Below the pieces are notes generated by a model. The model did no database searches and was not told the origin of the DNA. It saw only the letters and a list, made by a program, of their open reading frames with translations. Below are positions 17,722 to 26,294 of a DNA stretch of 64,000 nucleotides, one piece after another. The stretch's first letter is position 1. Every line of letters begins with the position of its first letter. The DNA lies in contig NZ_CP087879.1 of assembly GCF_021442325.1 (NCBI RefSeq), positions 930,001 through 994,000 of the forward strand, in the 5' to 3' direction. The stretch is from Agromyces marinus. GTDB lineage: Bacteria > Actinomycetota > Actinomycetes > Actinomycetales > Microbacteriaceae. The position numbers and the translations under genes are program-made.

Positions 17722-18957
17722 CTAGCGGTCGCTCGCCCGGTGCTCCTGCGGTCGGTCGCCGAGGCTGCGGAGAACCGCGTCGGCGGCTGAGCCGCCGACC
17801 GCCCGCAGGGACGCGTTCTCCTCGACCCAGGCCGCACGATCGTCGCGGGCGACGGCGCTCTCGGGTGCGTCGCGCGCCTGCAGGACGTCGACCATCGCCT
17901 CCGCGACGGCCTCGGGCGTGAACGCCGCGTGTCGTCCGAGGCCGTGTCGGCGGACGAGCGCCGCGCCGCTGCTGGCATCCGAACCGGCGAAGACCACCGG
18001 GGTGCCGCACGCCGCGGCCGCGTACGTCTTGGTCGGCCGGGCGAAGTCGTAGCCGAGGCCCGGAGCGATGCTCACGAGTGCTCCGGCCGCGCCGCGGATC
18101 CATTCGGCGGACCGAGCGGGTGGGACCACGCCGCCGAACGTCACGACGTCGGGCGTCAGCCGCGAGGCGAGTTCCCGCAGTCGGGGCTCGGCCGCCCCCT
18201 GACCGAAGAACCGCAGCCGCACGTCGGGGAAGCGTTCGCGGACGATCGGCATCGCACGGACGAACACGTCCGCTCCCTGCCACTCGGACATGGTTCCGGT
18301 GTACACGAAGTACGGGTCGTCCGACTCGGCGACCGGGCCTCCTGGCGAGAACACGTCGGTGTCGACGCCGTTGCCGACGGTCGCGATGCGTGCGGGATCG
18401 ACCCCGAACCCCTGGATCCGGGCGGTCACCTCGTCGGAGATCGACAGGACGGTCGCGGCGTGCCTCATGACGTGCCCCTCGAGTGCCCGGATCATCGAGG
18501 TCACGGCTCTCGGGGCGCCGATGGCGGCCGTGCCATCCGTCCAGATGTCTGCGGCGTAGTAGGCGTACGGCCTGCGACGGAGCCGGCTGATCGCAGCGAC
18601 GACCATGCCCGTCGTCGGCGGCGCCTCGGCGATCGCGAGATCGAATCGCGAGAACAGGAGCCGGAACGCCAACGGGATGTCGAAGCTCAGGTATTGCACG
18701 TACCCGCGCACGTTCCCGCCGGAGTCCCGGAGCACCGGGAATCGCGAGACCTCCAGGCCCTGACGGTCGGGATCGGCGGCCGGCGCCGTGGGCGGCGGGG
18801 TGGTCGTGAGGACGCGGACCACTGCTCGCCGCTCGAGCAGCGCGAGTGCGAGCGCACGCAGGCGGAACGCGCCCGCGCTCACCTCGGGTGCGAAGAGCCG
18901 GGTCGCGAGCACCACTCGAGGGCGCGACGGATCCTTCGGCGCCCGTGCTCGGATCAC
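17722..18957 (-). CDS. GT4-family glycosyltransferase
   Basis: 411 residues from GTG 18957, which overlaps the stop of the acetyltransferase gene (GTGA); longer starts run into that gene. GT-B with LFAPEVSAGAFRLRALA (N-terminal glycine loop), YAYYAADIWTDGTAAIG, VGNGVDTDVFSPGG, YTGTMSEWQGADVFVRA, and donor motif YDFARPTKTYAAAACGTPVVFAG. This is the WbuB/WcaI-like group. It forms an operon with the acetyltransferase and probably acts on the ManNAc3NAcA-containing repeat unit. Confidence 0.87.
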   Translation of the reverse strand: MIRARAPKDPSRPRVVLATRLFAPEVSAGAFRLRALALALLERRAVVRVLTTTPPPTAPAADPDRQGLEVSRFPVLRDSGGNVRGYVQYLSFDIPLAFRLLFSRFDLAIAEAPPTTGMVVAAISRLRRRPYAYYAADIWTDGTAAIGAPRAVTSMIRALEGHVMRHAATVLSISDEVTARIQGFGVDPARIATVGNGVDTDVFSPGGPVAESDDPYFVYTGTMSEWQGADVFVRAMPIVRERFPDVRLRFFGQGAAEPRLRELASRLTPDVVTFGGVVPPARSAEWIRGAAGALVSIAPGLGYDFARPTKTYAAAACGTPVVFAGSDASSGAALVRRHGLGRHAAFTPEAVAEAMVDVLQARDAPESAVARDDRAAWVEENASLRAVGGSAADAVLRSLGDRPQEHRASDR

Positions 18958-19547
18958 TCGACCACCTCGTGCAGTTCGCCGTTCCGTTCGGCGAACCGCG
19001 CACCCGTGCTCGGGCACACCCACGCCCCGTCGTCGGTCTGCTCGAGCGGCACGCCCGCACGACCGACCCAGCGGATCCGGCGAGCCGGCACGCCGGCGAC
19101 GAGAGCGAACGGCGGCACGTCCTTCGTCACGACCGCTCCGGCCGCGACCGTGGCCCAGGCGCCGATCGTGACCGGTGCGACGCACACGGCTCGTGCGCCG
19201 ATCGATGCACCGCGCTCGATGGTGACGCCCACGGGCTCCCAGTCGGCGCTCGACTTGATGGAGCCGTCCGGCGAGATCGCGCGCGGGTAGGTGTCGTTGG
19301 TCAGGACCGCTGCTGGGCCGATGAACACCCCGTCGGCGAGGGTCGCCGGCTCGTACACCAGTGCATAGTTCTGCACCTTGCAGTCAGCGCCCATACGCAC
19401 ACCGGAGCCGACGTACGCGCCGCGCCCGATGATGCACCGGTCGCCGATCTCAGCGCCCTCGCGGACCTGCGCCAGGTGCCAGACCTTCGCGTCCACCCCG
19501 ATTCGGGCGTCGGATGCGACGTCTGCGCTGTCGGCGATCGTGGGCAC
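18954..19547 (-). CDS. Left-handed beta-helix N-acetyltransferase (WlbB/WbpD-like)
   Basis: 197 residues. Hexapeptide repeats run from ~10 to ~150 (IGVDAKVWHLAQV, IGDRCIIGRGAYVGSGV, VTIGAWATVAAGAVVTKDV). The loop EPVGVTIERGASIGARA and the NDTYPRA stretch match sugar 3-N-acetyltransferases such as WlbB/WbpD, which acetylate UDP-3-amino-GlcNAcA with acetyl-CoA. A short Trp/Cys end (WVCPSTGARF) follows. GTG 19547 is chosen because AAAGGA lies six bases upstream. The companion dehydrogenase, aminotransferase and epimerase are encoded at 20.8-26.2 kb. Confidence 0.85.
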   Translation of the reverse strand: MPTIADSADVASDARIGVDAKVWHLAQVREGAEIGDRCIIGRGAYVGSGVRMGADCKVQNYALVYEPATLADGVFIGPAAVLTNDTYPRAISPDGSIKSSADWEPVGVTIERGASIGARAVCVAPVTIGAWATVAAGAVVTKDVPPFALVAGVPARRIRWVGRAGVPLEQTDDGAWVCPSTGARFAERNGELHEVVE

Positions 19548-19601
19548 GAGGAGTCCTTTCGTCGAGCGGGGGCGCACGCGGGAGCGCCGCTCACGGCTCG
19601 G

Positions 19602-19997
19602 TCAAGCGTCGGTCGAAGGTGCTTCGGGGGAGTCGGACGGCGGTTCGGCGCGTCCTTCGAGTCGCTCCAATCGTACCTTCAGCAGGGCGGATTCCTCGGC
19701 GAGGGTGCGCGTCTTGTCCTCGAGATCGGTGAGTTCCGCGCTGTGCTGCAGGTTCACGAGGAAGAGCAGGACGATCGAGACGAAGAAGACCAGGTTGCTC
19801 GGAAGTCCGACGCCGAGCACCCCCGCGAGCCAGGCCACGCTCGCGGGGAAGACCGCACCGAGGAGCGCCAGGAGTGCGGCCAGGATCCACCAGACCGCAT
19901 GGCGCTCGCGGAGCCGGCCCCTGCGGAGCAGTTCGACGACCGAGGCGAGTGCGACGATCGCGGCGGCGATGCTGAGCAGGTACACCATCGTGCTCAT
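19602..19997 (-). CDS. DUF2304 membrane protein
   Basis: 131 residues. Three hydrophobic helices (about 5-22, 34-55, 66-85) and a C-terminal coiled coil (HSAELTDLEDKTRTLAEE...). DUF2304 proteins are almost always encoded with dolichol-phosphate-mannose-like GT2 enzymes, as here: the start overlaps the stop of the GT2 gene by four bases (ATGA). A likely role is membrane anchoring or assistance of that synthase; this is inferred from the pairing alone. Confidence 0.85.
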   Translation of the reverse strand: MSTMVYLLSIAAAIVALASVVELLRRGRLRERHAVWWILAALLALLGAVFPASVAWLAGVLGVGLPSNLVFFVSIVLLFLVNLQHSAELTDLEDKTRTLAEESALLKVRLERLEGRAEPPSDSPEAPSTDA

Positions 19998-20731
19998 GCC
20001 GTCGACTCCGCGCTCTCGAGCCGAACGGTGGGGCGTGCGAGCGCGAAGACGAGTGCCATGCAGGCACGAGCCAGGTACGCGGCCGCTCGAACGGGGTGGT
20101 GGGAGGGCACCCCGCCCTGGCGGACGCGCATGGACACCGGGAGTTGCCTGATCGTGAGCCCGGATCGCGCGGCGATCACCAGCGCCTCGACGGTGTCTCC
20201 GAGGTACTCCGCCGGGTAGGTGTGCGCGAACAGCGCGACCGCCCGGGGTCCGCTCGCCTTGAAGCCGCTGGTGGCATCGGTCAGCCTGGTGCTCGCGATC
20301 CTGCCGATCACCGCGGCGAGCACCTTCATCGCCCAACGGCGTGGACCTCGTGCGGCGTACTCGCCGGTCCCGGCGAACCGTGCACCGATCACGACGTCCG
20401 CCGAGTCGAGTTCGGCGACGAGGCGGGGAACATCGCGCGGGTCGTGCTGGCCGTCGGCGTCGACCTGGACGACGACCGTGTAGCCGTTGCGGACGGCGTA
20501 CCGGAAGCCCGCACGCATGGCGCCACCGACGCCGAGGTTGTAGGGCAGTTCGATCACGGTCGCGCCGCCGCGCCGTGCGACGTCGACGGTGCCGTCCGTC
20601 GAGCCGTCGCTGACGACGACGCAGTCGATGCCCGGGAGCGTCGACGAGAGCTCGTCGAGGAGGGGGCCGAGCGCCTGTTCCTCGTTGAACGCGGGCAGCA
20701 CGATGAGCGTGCGCTGCGGTGGGATCGGCAT
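19994..20731 (-). CDS. DPM1-like polyprenyl-phosphate glycosyltransferase (GT2)
   Basis: 245 residues. GT-A core: TLIVLPAFNEEQAL, VVSDGSTDGTVDVA, YNLGVGGAMRAGFRYA and VVQVDADGQHDPRDVP (DADGQHDP is the hallmark of DPM1/Ppm1-type synthases), then the TDATSGFKASGPRA segment. It would transfer a hexose from a nucleotide sugar to polyprenyl phosphate on the inner membrane face. There are no own membrane helices, so it probably relies on the coupled DUF2304 protein and a GtrA flippase. The ATG is preceded by TAGTAT only 7 bases away, so it is probably leaderless. Confidence 0.9.
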   Translation of the reverse strand: MPIPPQRTLIVLPAFNEEQALGPLLDELSSTLPGIDCVVVSDGSTDGTVDVARRGGATVIELPYNLGVGGAMRAGFRYAVRNGYTVVVQVDADGQHDPRDVPRLVAELDSADVVIGARFAGTGEYAARGPRRWAMKVLAAVIGRIASTRLTDATSGFKASGPRAVALFAHTYPAEYLGDTVEALVIAARSGLTIRQLPVSMRVRQGGVPSHHPVRAAAYLARACMALVFALARPTVRLESAESTA

Positions 20732-20798
20732 GTCGGCGATACTAGCAATCGGTCGCTGGGCGCCTGCCGCCCCGGACGGGTCGTCTACGATCGTGGCG
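20731..20798. promoter_or_regulatory. Divergent leaderless promoter pair
   Basis: On the minus strand TAGTAT (20744-20739, with extended TGC before it) ends 7 bases before the GT2 ATG. On the plus strand TACGAT (20786-20791) ends 6 bases before the epimerase GTG. Both transcripts would begin at their start codons within a 66-base gap. Confidence 0.5.
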
Positions 20799-21871
20799 TG
20801 AAGGTTCTCAGCGTCGTCGGCGCACGCCCGCAGTTCGTCAAGCTCGCGCCCATCAGTCGGGCCGCGGAGGCGGCAGGCGTCGACCACGTGATCGTCCACA
20901 CCGGCCAGCACTACGACCCGATGCTCTCGGATGTGTTCTTCACCGACCTGTCGATCCCGGCGCCCACGGTGCACCTCGGCGTCGGCTCGGGGAGCCATGG
21001 AGTGCAGACCGGCGCCATGCTCGGCGCCCTCGATGCGGTTCTCGACGAGCACGCACCGGATTGGGTCCTCGTCTACGGCGACACGAACTCCACCCTCGCG
21101 GCCGCGGTCAGCGCGGTGAAACTGCACTACCCGGTCGCGCACCTCGAAGCGGGGCTGCGCTCCTTCAACCGGCGGATGCCGGAGGAGCACAACCGGGTGC
21201 TCACCGATCACGCAGCCGACCTCTGCCTCGCCCCGACGCAGGTCGCGCTCGATCACCTCCGGGCCGAGGGGCTCGCAGAACGATCCGTCCTCGTCGGCGA
21301 TGTCATGACCGACGTCCTCCTGAACGTCCGCGAGCTCGTCGCGGGCGATCGCCCGGCGTCGCTCTCGGAGACCGGGCTCGCCGACGGAGGGTTCTACCTC
21401 GCGACGATCCACCGGGCCGAGAACACCGATGATCCCACCCGGCTCCGGACGATCGTGGAGAGCCTGGCCCAGCTCGACCGTCCGGTCCTGATCGTCGCGC
21501 ACCCGCGGCTCGTGGCGAAGGCCGCCGAGCACGGCATCGAGCTCGCCACGGGCACCCTCGTGCCGCACCGCCCGCTCAGGTATCCCGAACTCGTCGCGGT
21601 GGCGGAGCGGAGCGCGGGCGTGGTCACCGATTCGGGCGGGCTCCAGAAGGAGGCGTTCCTGCTGAGGGTCCCGTGCACGACCGTGCGCACCGAGACGGAA
21701 TGGGTCGAGACGGTTGACCTGGGCTGGAACGTCCTCGCCGACACGCACGAGGAGATCTCGCGCGCGGTGCAGCGTCCCGCGCCCGAGCCGACCCGGGCCG
21801 AGCCCTACGGCGACGGTCGCGCCGCGGAGCGGGTGATCCGCACCCTGCTCGAGGCGCGTCGCGCGGGCTGA
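20798..21871 (+). CDS. wecB: UDP-N-acetylglucosamine 2-epimerase family (non-hydrolysing)
   Basis: 357 residues. Interconverts UDP-GlcNAc-type and UDP-ManNAc-type sugars. Full family pattern: VVGARPQFVKLAP at the N-terminus, HTGQHYD, VLVYGDTNSTLAA, HLEAGLRSFNRRMPEEHNR (~115-132), YLATIHRAENTD, and VTDSGGLQKEAFLL near 270. In WlbD/WbpI the same fold epimerises UDP-GlcNAc3NAcA to UDP-ManNAc3NAcA; with WlbA/B/C-like genes adjacent, that is as likely as plain WecB activity. Sequence alone does not separate the two. Confidence 0.9.
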   Translation: MKVLSVVGARPQFVKLAPISRAAEAAGVDHVIVHTGQHYDPMLSDVFFTDLSIPAPTVHLGVGSGSHGVQTGAMLGALDAVLDEHAPDWVLVYGDTNSTLAAAVSAVKLHYPVAHLEAGLRSFNRRMPEEHNRVLTDHAADLCLAPTQVALDHLRAEGLAERSVLVGDVMTDVLLNVRELVAGDRPASLSETGLADGGFYLATIHRAENTDDPTRLRTIVESLAQLDRPVLIVAHPRLVAKAAEHGIELATGTLVPHRPLRYPELVAVAERSAGVVTDSGGLQKEAFLLRVPCTTVRTETEWVETVDLGWNVLADTHEEISRAVQRPAPEPTRAEPYGDGRAAERVIRTLLEARRAG

Positions 21872-21914
21872 CGCCGCGCCGTCCGTCGGCCCGTGCCGGT
21901 CCGCGAGCGCTGGG

Positions 21915-21920
21915 TATAGT
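21915..21920 (+). promoter_or_regulatory. Candidate -10 element of the LGFP-protein gene
   Basis: TATAGT, close to consensus, in the gap after the epimerase gene. It could serve a ~35-base leader to ATG 21962 with its GGGAGG site, or a leaderless GTG at 21926. Confidence 0.45.
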
Positions 21921-21961
21921 GAGCCGTGCTCGACCGACACACGCACGGGAGGCCCCGGCCC

Positions 21962-24034
21962 ATGGCGCGCATCGCACGACGAACAGCCGTCCTCGTCACG
22001 GCGGTGGCCGTGCTGGCGGGGCTGCTGACTGGGTTCCAGGTCGCCTCGTCGCCGGTCCCGGCAGCGCACGCGGCAGATGGCCGCGACTTCGATCCGGGAC
22101 TGATCATCACCGACGAGGTCTTCTACCAGAGTCGCACGATGACGGTCGCCCAGGTGCAGTCGTTCCTGAATGCGCAGGTGCCCTCGTGCGCCGCCGGGTA
22201 CACGTGCCTGAGGAGCTACGTCGAGACCTCGCGGTCGCAGCCAAAGCGCGCCGAGGGGTGTTCCGCCTATGCCGGACAGCGGGAATCGGCGGCCCTGATC
22301 ATCTACAAGGTGGCCGCGGCGTGCGGCATCAACCCCAGGGTGCTGCTCGTGCTGCTCGAGAAGGAGCAGGGCCTCGTCAGCGACTCGATGCCCTCGGCCC
22401 GGCAGTACCGGTCTGCGACGGGATACGGATGTCCCGACACCGCTGACTGCGACACCCTCTACTACGGCTTCTTCAATCAGGTGTACCACGCGGCGTGGCA
22501 GTTCAGGAAGTACCGTGCGTACCCGGACATCCGTCGCTACCAGGCGGGCAGGAACAACACCATCCAGTGGCATCCGAACGCCGCGTGCGGCAGTTCGACC
22601 GTGTACATCAGGAACCAGGCGACGGCCGGCCTGTACGTCTACACGCCGTATCGCCCGAACGCCGCCGCCCTGCGCAACCTGTACGGCACCGGGGACTCGT
22701 GCTCGTCCTACGGCAACCGGAACTTCTGGCGGCTGTTCACCGACTGGTTCGGTTCGACCGGTGTCGCGGTCGTCTCCGACGTCTTCGATGCGCTCTACGC
22801 GAGTTCCGGCGGGGCGAGCGGGCCGCTCGGGCTGCCCACGGCAGGTGCGGTCAGGCTCGCCGACGGCGGATACTCGCAGCGGTTCCAGGGCGGGTGGGCA
22901 TATCGATCGCCCGACGGTTCGGCCTTCTGGACGGCGGGTGCGATCTCGCAGGAGTTCGCGCGTCGCGGCGGACCGAGCAGCAACCTCGGCTACCCCGACG
23001 GCCCGTACCAGGTCGTCGCCGGAGGCCGGGTGCAGAAGTTCGAGAAGGGCTCGATGTACTGGAGCAAGGCCGGCGGAGTCCGATCGACGCACGGTCAACT
23101 CTCACTCGACTACACCGCGATCGGCGGCCCGACGAGTGCGCTCGGCTTCCCGATCGGGAACTACGCGACGCACGCGACCGTCGGTCGCTCGCAGCGATTC
23201 GAGCGAGGCTGGCTCTACTGGGGTCCGGAGACCGGCTCCGTGCCGACCGTCGGTGCGATAGCCCGGCGGTACGCCGCCGCGGGCGGGGCGACCCAGCCGA
23301 TCGGGTTCCCGTCGGCGCCTGCCGCGGCACCGGGAACCGATGGAGCCACGACCCAGCCGTTCGAGAACGGCAGCTACCACGCTTCGGCCGTCGGAACCGC
23401 GTACCTGCTCGACGCGATCGCTGCCGGGTACTCGCAGCTCGGCGGGGCGACCGGACGGCTCGGTCATCCGGTCTCCGACACGGTCGCCGTCGCGGGCGGG
23501 TTCACTCAGCAGTTCAAGGGAATCTGGCTGATCGTCTCAGAGGGAGGGGATGCCAGGACCACATCGGGCAGTCTCGGCGCCGAGTACATGAAGACCGGAC
23601 CGGCGGGCCGTGCGGGATTCCCCGTCGGCGACTACCAGGTCGTCGGCGACGGACGGAGCCAGCAGTTCGAGCACGGGACCTACCTCTGGTCGAGGCCTGG
23701 CGGCGTTCGGTTCGTCCCGACCCGGATCGCCGAAGCCATGACGGCCGCCCGGGGGCCGGTCTCCACGACCGGATTCCCGGTCGGCGACGCGACGGACTAC
23801 CCGGGAGGCGGTCTCGGCCAGCGATTCCAGTTCGCGGCGGTCTGGTGGTCTGCCGCCGGAGGCTTCTACACGGCCGGTTCGCTGGGCGCCCACTACCTGA
23901 AGATCGGCGGTCCACGCAGTTCGCTCGGATACCCGATCGGTCAGTACACGGCCCATTCCGATGGGTCGCGGTCGCAGCGATTCCAGCACGGGACGCTGGT
24001 CTGGACCTCGGCGACGGGCGTCGTCCGCAAGTAG
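21962..24034 (+). CDS. Secreted LGFP-repeat protein with lysozyme-like N-terminal domain
   Basis: 690 residues, exported. Signal peptide ~1-35 (Arg-rich start, hydrophobic core, cleavage near AHA-ADG). Residues ~40-255 form a Cys-containing domain with IITDEVFYQSRTMTVAQVQSFL, GINPRVLLVLLEKEQGLV (a Glu in a lysozyme/transglycosylase-like helix) and FWRLFTDWFG. The rest is about eight to nine LGFP-type repeats of ~50 residues, for example LGYPDG, LGFPIG, IGFPSA, LGHPVS, AGFPVG, TGFPVG, LGYPIG, each with a Q-R/K-F strand. LGFP repeats are linked to binding of wall polysaccharide in Corynebacteriales. ATG 21962 has GGGAGG at proper spacing; a GTG at 21926 is less likely. Confidence 0.85.
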   Translation: MARIARRTAVLVTAVAVLAGLLTGFQVASSPVPAAHAADGRDFDPGLIITDEVFYQSRTMTVAQVQSFLNAQVPSCAAGYTCLRSYVETSRSQPKRAEGCSAYAGQRESAALIIYKVAAACGINPRVLLVLLEKEQGLVSDSMPSARQYRSATGYGCPDTADCDTLYYGFFNQVYHAAWQFRKYRAYPDIRRYQAGRNNTIQWHPNAACGSSTVYIRNQATAGLYVYTPYRPNAAALRNLYGTGDSCSSYGNRNFWRLFTDWFGSTGVAVVSDVFDALYASSGGASGPLGLPTAGAVRLADGGYSQRFQGGWAYRSPDGSAFWTAGAISQEFARRGGPSSNLGYPDGPYQVVAGGRVQKFEKGSMYWSKAGGVRSTHGQLSLDYTAIGGPTSALGFPIGNYATHATVGRSQRFERGWLYWGPETGSVPTVGAIARRYAAAGGATQPIGFPSAPAAAPGTDGATTQPFENGSYHASAVGTAYLLDAIAAGYSQLGGATGRLGHPVSDTVAVAGGFTQQFKGIWLIVSEGGDARTTSGSLGAEYMKTGPAGRAGFPVGDYQVVGDGRSQQFEHGTYLWSRPGGVRFVPTRIAEAMTAARGPVSTTGFPVGDATDYPGGGLGQRFQFAAVWWSAAGGFYTAGSLGAHYLKIGGPRSSLGYPIGQYTAHSDGSRSQRFQHGTLVWTSATGVVRK

Positions 24035-24126
24035 CTGCGGCGTTCGGGCCGGTCGGGGCGAGAAGGTAGGCTTGACCGTCGTCTCCTGTGCCGTCCGGCA
24101 GATCTTAACTACGAGAGGTGGGGCGC

Positions 24127-25221
24127 GTGAGCGGTCCAGAGTTCATTCCCGCTGCGAAGCCGATCATCGGTGACGACGAGCGCGCAGCCGTCGACGCAGT
24201 CCTGCGATCCGGCATGGTCGCCCAGGGGCCCGAGGTCGCGGCGTTCGAGCGTGAATTCTCCGAGGTGCTCCTCGACGGCCGATCGACCGTCGCGGTCAAC
24301 TCCGGGACCTCGGGACTGCATCTCGGACTCCTCGCGGCCGGCGTCGGGCCGGGCGACGAGGTCATCGTGCCGTCCTTCACCTTCGCGGCGACGGCGAACT
24401 CGGTCGCGCTCACCGGCGCGACCCCGGTCTTCGCCGACATCGAGCCGGAGTACTTCTGCCTCGATGCGGCCGCTGTGGAATCGGCGATCACCGAGCGCAC
24501 CGTCGGAATCATGCCGGTCCACCTCTACGGGCACCCGGCCGACGTCGACGCGCTGGCCTCCCTCGCGGACCGGCGGGGGATCCGGCTGTTCGAGGACGCG
24601 GCCCAGGCACACGGCGCAACCTTCCGCGGTCGCGCCGTCGGCACGTTCGGGTCGTTCGCGATGTTCAGCCTGTACCCGACGAAGAACATGACCTCGGGGG
24701 AGGGGGGCATGGTCTCCACAGGCGACCCCGAGATCGAACGACGCCTCCGACTCCTCCGCAATCAGGGGATGGACCGCCAGTACGAGAACGAGCTCGTGGG
24801 CTTCAACGCACGCATGACCGACATCCATGCTGCGATCGGGCGGGTCCAGCTGACGAAGGTCCAGGCGTGGACCGAGCAGCGTCGTCGGAACGCGGCATTC
24901 CTCAGCGCGCACCTCGAGGGGGTCACCACGCCGGTGATCGCGCCCGAAGCGACCCACGCCTTCCACCAGTACACGATTCGCGTACCTGAGGGCCGCGACG
25001 AGTTGGCGGCCGCGCTGCGCGCAGAGTACGGGATCGGCTCGGGCGTCTACTATCCGATCCCGAACCACCGTCTGCCGTCGTTCGACCGCGCCGTGGAGCT
25101 GCCGCAGACGGAGCGAGCAGCGCGAGAGGCGCTCTCGCTGCCGGTGCACCCGTCGCTCACCGACGGGGACCTCGAGCGCATCGTCGCCGCGGTCAACGAG
25201 TGGGCGAAGGCGGGTGCGTGA
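24127..25221 (+). CDS. DegT/DnrJ/EryC1 sugar aminotransferase (WlbC/WbpE-like)
   Basis: 364 residues. PLP enzyme that aminates a keto-sugar nucleotide, here probably UDP-3-keto-GlcNAcA with glutamate. Motifs: NSGTSGLHLGLLAAGVGPGD (~60-80), PSFTFAATANSVAL, EDAAQAHGA (~158), and the PLP Lys in SLYPTKNMTSGEGG (~185-198). GTG 24127 has GAGAGG eight bases upstream; GTG 24118 is possible if the transcript is leaderless. The stop overlaps the next gene's ATG, coupling it to the oxidoreductase that makes its substrate. Confidence 0.9.
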   Translation: MSGPEFIPAAKPIIGDDERAAVDAVLRSGMVAQGPEVAAFEREFSEVLLDGRSTVAVNSGTSGLHLGLLAAGVGPGDEVIVPSFTFAATANSVALTGATPVFADIEPEYFCLDAAAVESAITERTVGIMPVHLYGHPADVDALASLADRRGIRLFEDAAQAHGATFRGRAVGTFGSFAMFSLYPTKNMTSGEGGMVSTGDPEIERRLRLLRNQGMDRQYENELVGFNARMTDIHAAIGRVQLTKVQAWTEQRRRNAAFLSAHLEGVTTPVIAPEATHAFHQYTIRVPEGRDELAAALRAEYGIGSGVYYPIPNHRLPSFDRAVELPQTERAAREALSLPVHPSLTDGDLERIVAAVNEWAKAGA

Positions 25222-26213
25222 TGGCCGACCTGCGGATGGGCCTCGTCGGCCTGGGAATGATGGGGCGCCATCATGCACGTGTCGTCCGTGAACTCGACGG
25301 CGTTCGACTCGTCGGGGCGGCGGACGCGCTCGGCGATGTCCACGGAGCGATGTCCGGACTGCCGGTCTACGACACGGTCGCAGAACTGGTCGACGCGGGC
25401 ATCGACATGTGCGTCGTCGCCGTTCCCACGGCCCTGCACGAGGAGGTCGCCCTCGAACTCGCCGAGGCGGGCGTGCACACACTCGTCGAGAAGCCGATCG
25501 CGAGCGACAGCGCAGGCGGTCGTCGCATCGTCGAGGCGTTCCGCACGCGGGGCCTCGTCGGCGGCGTCGGACACATCGAGCGGTTCAATCCGGCACTGCA
25601 GAACGTCCGTGAGCGACTCGAGGGCGGTGAACTCGGCGAGGTCTACCAGATCGCGACCCGACGACAGGGGCCGTTCCCCGGCCGGATCGCCGATGTCGGG
25701 GTCGTCAAGGATCTCGCCACGCATGACATCGACCTGACGGCGTGGCTCGCGCGCAGCCGATACGCGAGCGTCTTCGCACGTGCGACGCACCGCAGCGGGC
25801 GTCCCTACGAGGACATGATCGCGGTGACCGGTCAGCTCGAGAACGGGGTGATCACGAACCACCTCGTGAACTGGCTGTCGCCCATGAAGGAACGGTTGAC
25901 GGTGATCACCGGGGCGCGCGGAGCGTTCGTCGCAGACACCCTCACTGCCGACCTGACGTTCTTCGAGAACGGCACCGTGGCGACGGAGTGGGCTTCCATG
26001 GCGACGTTCCGTGGAGTGTCCGAGGGGGCGGCGACCCGTTACGCCATCGTGAAGAAGGAGCCGCTGCGTGCCGAGCACGAGGCGTTCCGCGATGCCGTCC
26101 TCGGGCTGTCGGACCGGTTGGTCAGCCTCGAGGAGGGCCTGCGCACCGTCATCGTGGCGGAGGCCGTCATCGCGTCGGCACGAGACCACGTCGTCGAGTC
26201 GATCGAGGCCTGA
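25221..26213 (+). CDS. Gfo/Idh/MocA oxidoreductase (WlbA/WbpB-like)
   Basis: 330 residues. N-terminal Rossmann domain MGLVGLGMMGRHHARVV (GxGxxG), substrate-side EKPIASDSAGGRRIVEAF (E-K-P motif ~92-94) and the catalytic region GVGHIERFNPA, then VVKDLATHDIDLTAWL. WlbA enzymes oxidise C3 of UDP-GlcNAcA using bound NAD and provide the 3-keto sugar for WlbC. Direct coupling to the aminotransferase, with the acetyltransferase and 2-epimerase in the same 7 kb, is the basis of the pathway call. A strong hairpin follows. Confidence 0.88.
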   Translation: MADLRMGLVGLGMMGRHHARVVRELDGVRLVGAADALGDVHGAMSGLPVYDTVAELVDAGIDMCVVAVPTALHEEVALELAEAGVHTLVEKPIASDSAGGRRIVEAFRTRGLVGGVGHIERFNPALQNVRERLEGGELGEVYQIATRRQGPFPGRIADVGVVKDLATHDIDLTAWLARSRYASVFARATHRSGRPYEDMIAVTGQLENGVITNHLVNWLSPMKERLTVITGARGAFVADTLTADLTFFENGTVATEWASMATFRGVSEGAATRYAIVKKEPLRAEHEAFRDAVLGLSDRLVSLEEGLRTVIVAEAVIASARDHVVESIEA

Positions 26214-26240
26214 GGGCTCGGGGCCTGCGGCCCCGAGCCC
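26214..26240. terminator. Strong hairpin between convergent operons
   Basis: GGGCTCGGGGCC (26214-26225) pairs perfectly over 12 bp with GGCCCCGAGCCC (26229-26240), loop 3 bases, immediately after the oxidoreductase stop. Confidence 0.75.
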
Positions 26241-26261
26241 TGCGGCCCGCACCTCGGCCGG

Positions 26262-26294
26262 AGCGCGTTCACCGGCGAGATCGGCGAACGCGCT
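26262..26294. terminator. Second hairpin at the end of the ABC exporter gene
   Basis: AGCGCGTTC (26262-26270) pairs with GAACGCGCT (26286-26294), extended inside by a CCG:CGG pair; it touches the minus-strand stop codon at 26294. Confidence 0.6.

Noticed and set aside
18954-19547. Serine acetyltransferase or generic Maa-type acetyltransferase
   Set aside because: The hexapeptide repeats alone would allow it, but the EPVGV and NDTYPRA segments plus WlbA, WlbC and 2-epimerase genes close by favour a sugar 3-N-acetyltransferase.
19994-23098. 1034-codon open frame on the minus strand
   Set aside because: Only its last ~245 codons are a gene (DPM-like GT2). The rest is antisense to the 2-epimerase and LGFP genes, rich in Arg/Gly/Asp/His and without family motifs, as usual in high-GC DNA.
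24105-24118. Leaderless start of the aminotransferase at GTG 24118
   Set aside because: TTAACT does not fit TAnnnT and a good ribosome-binding site serves GTG 24127; kept only as an alternative.
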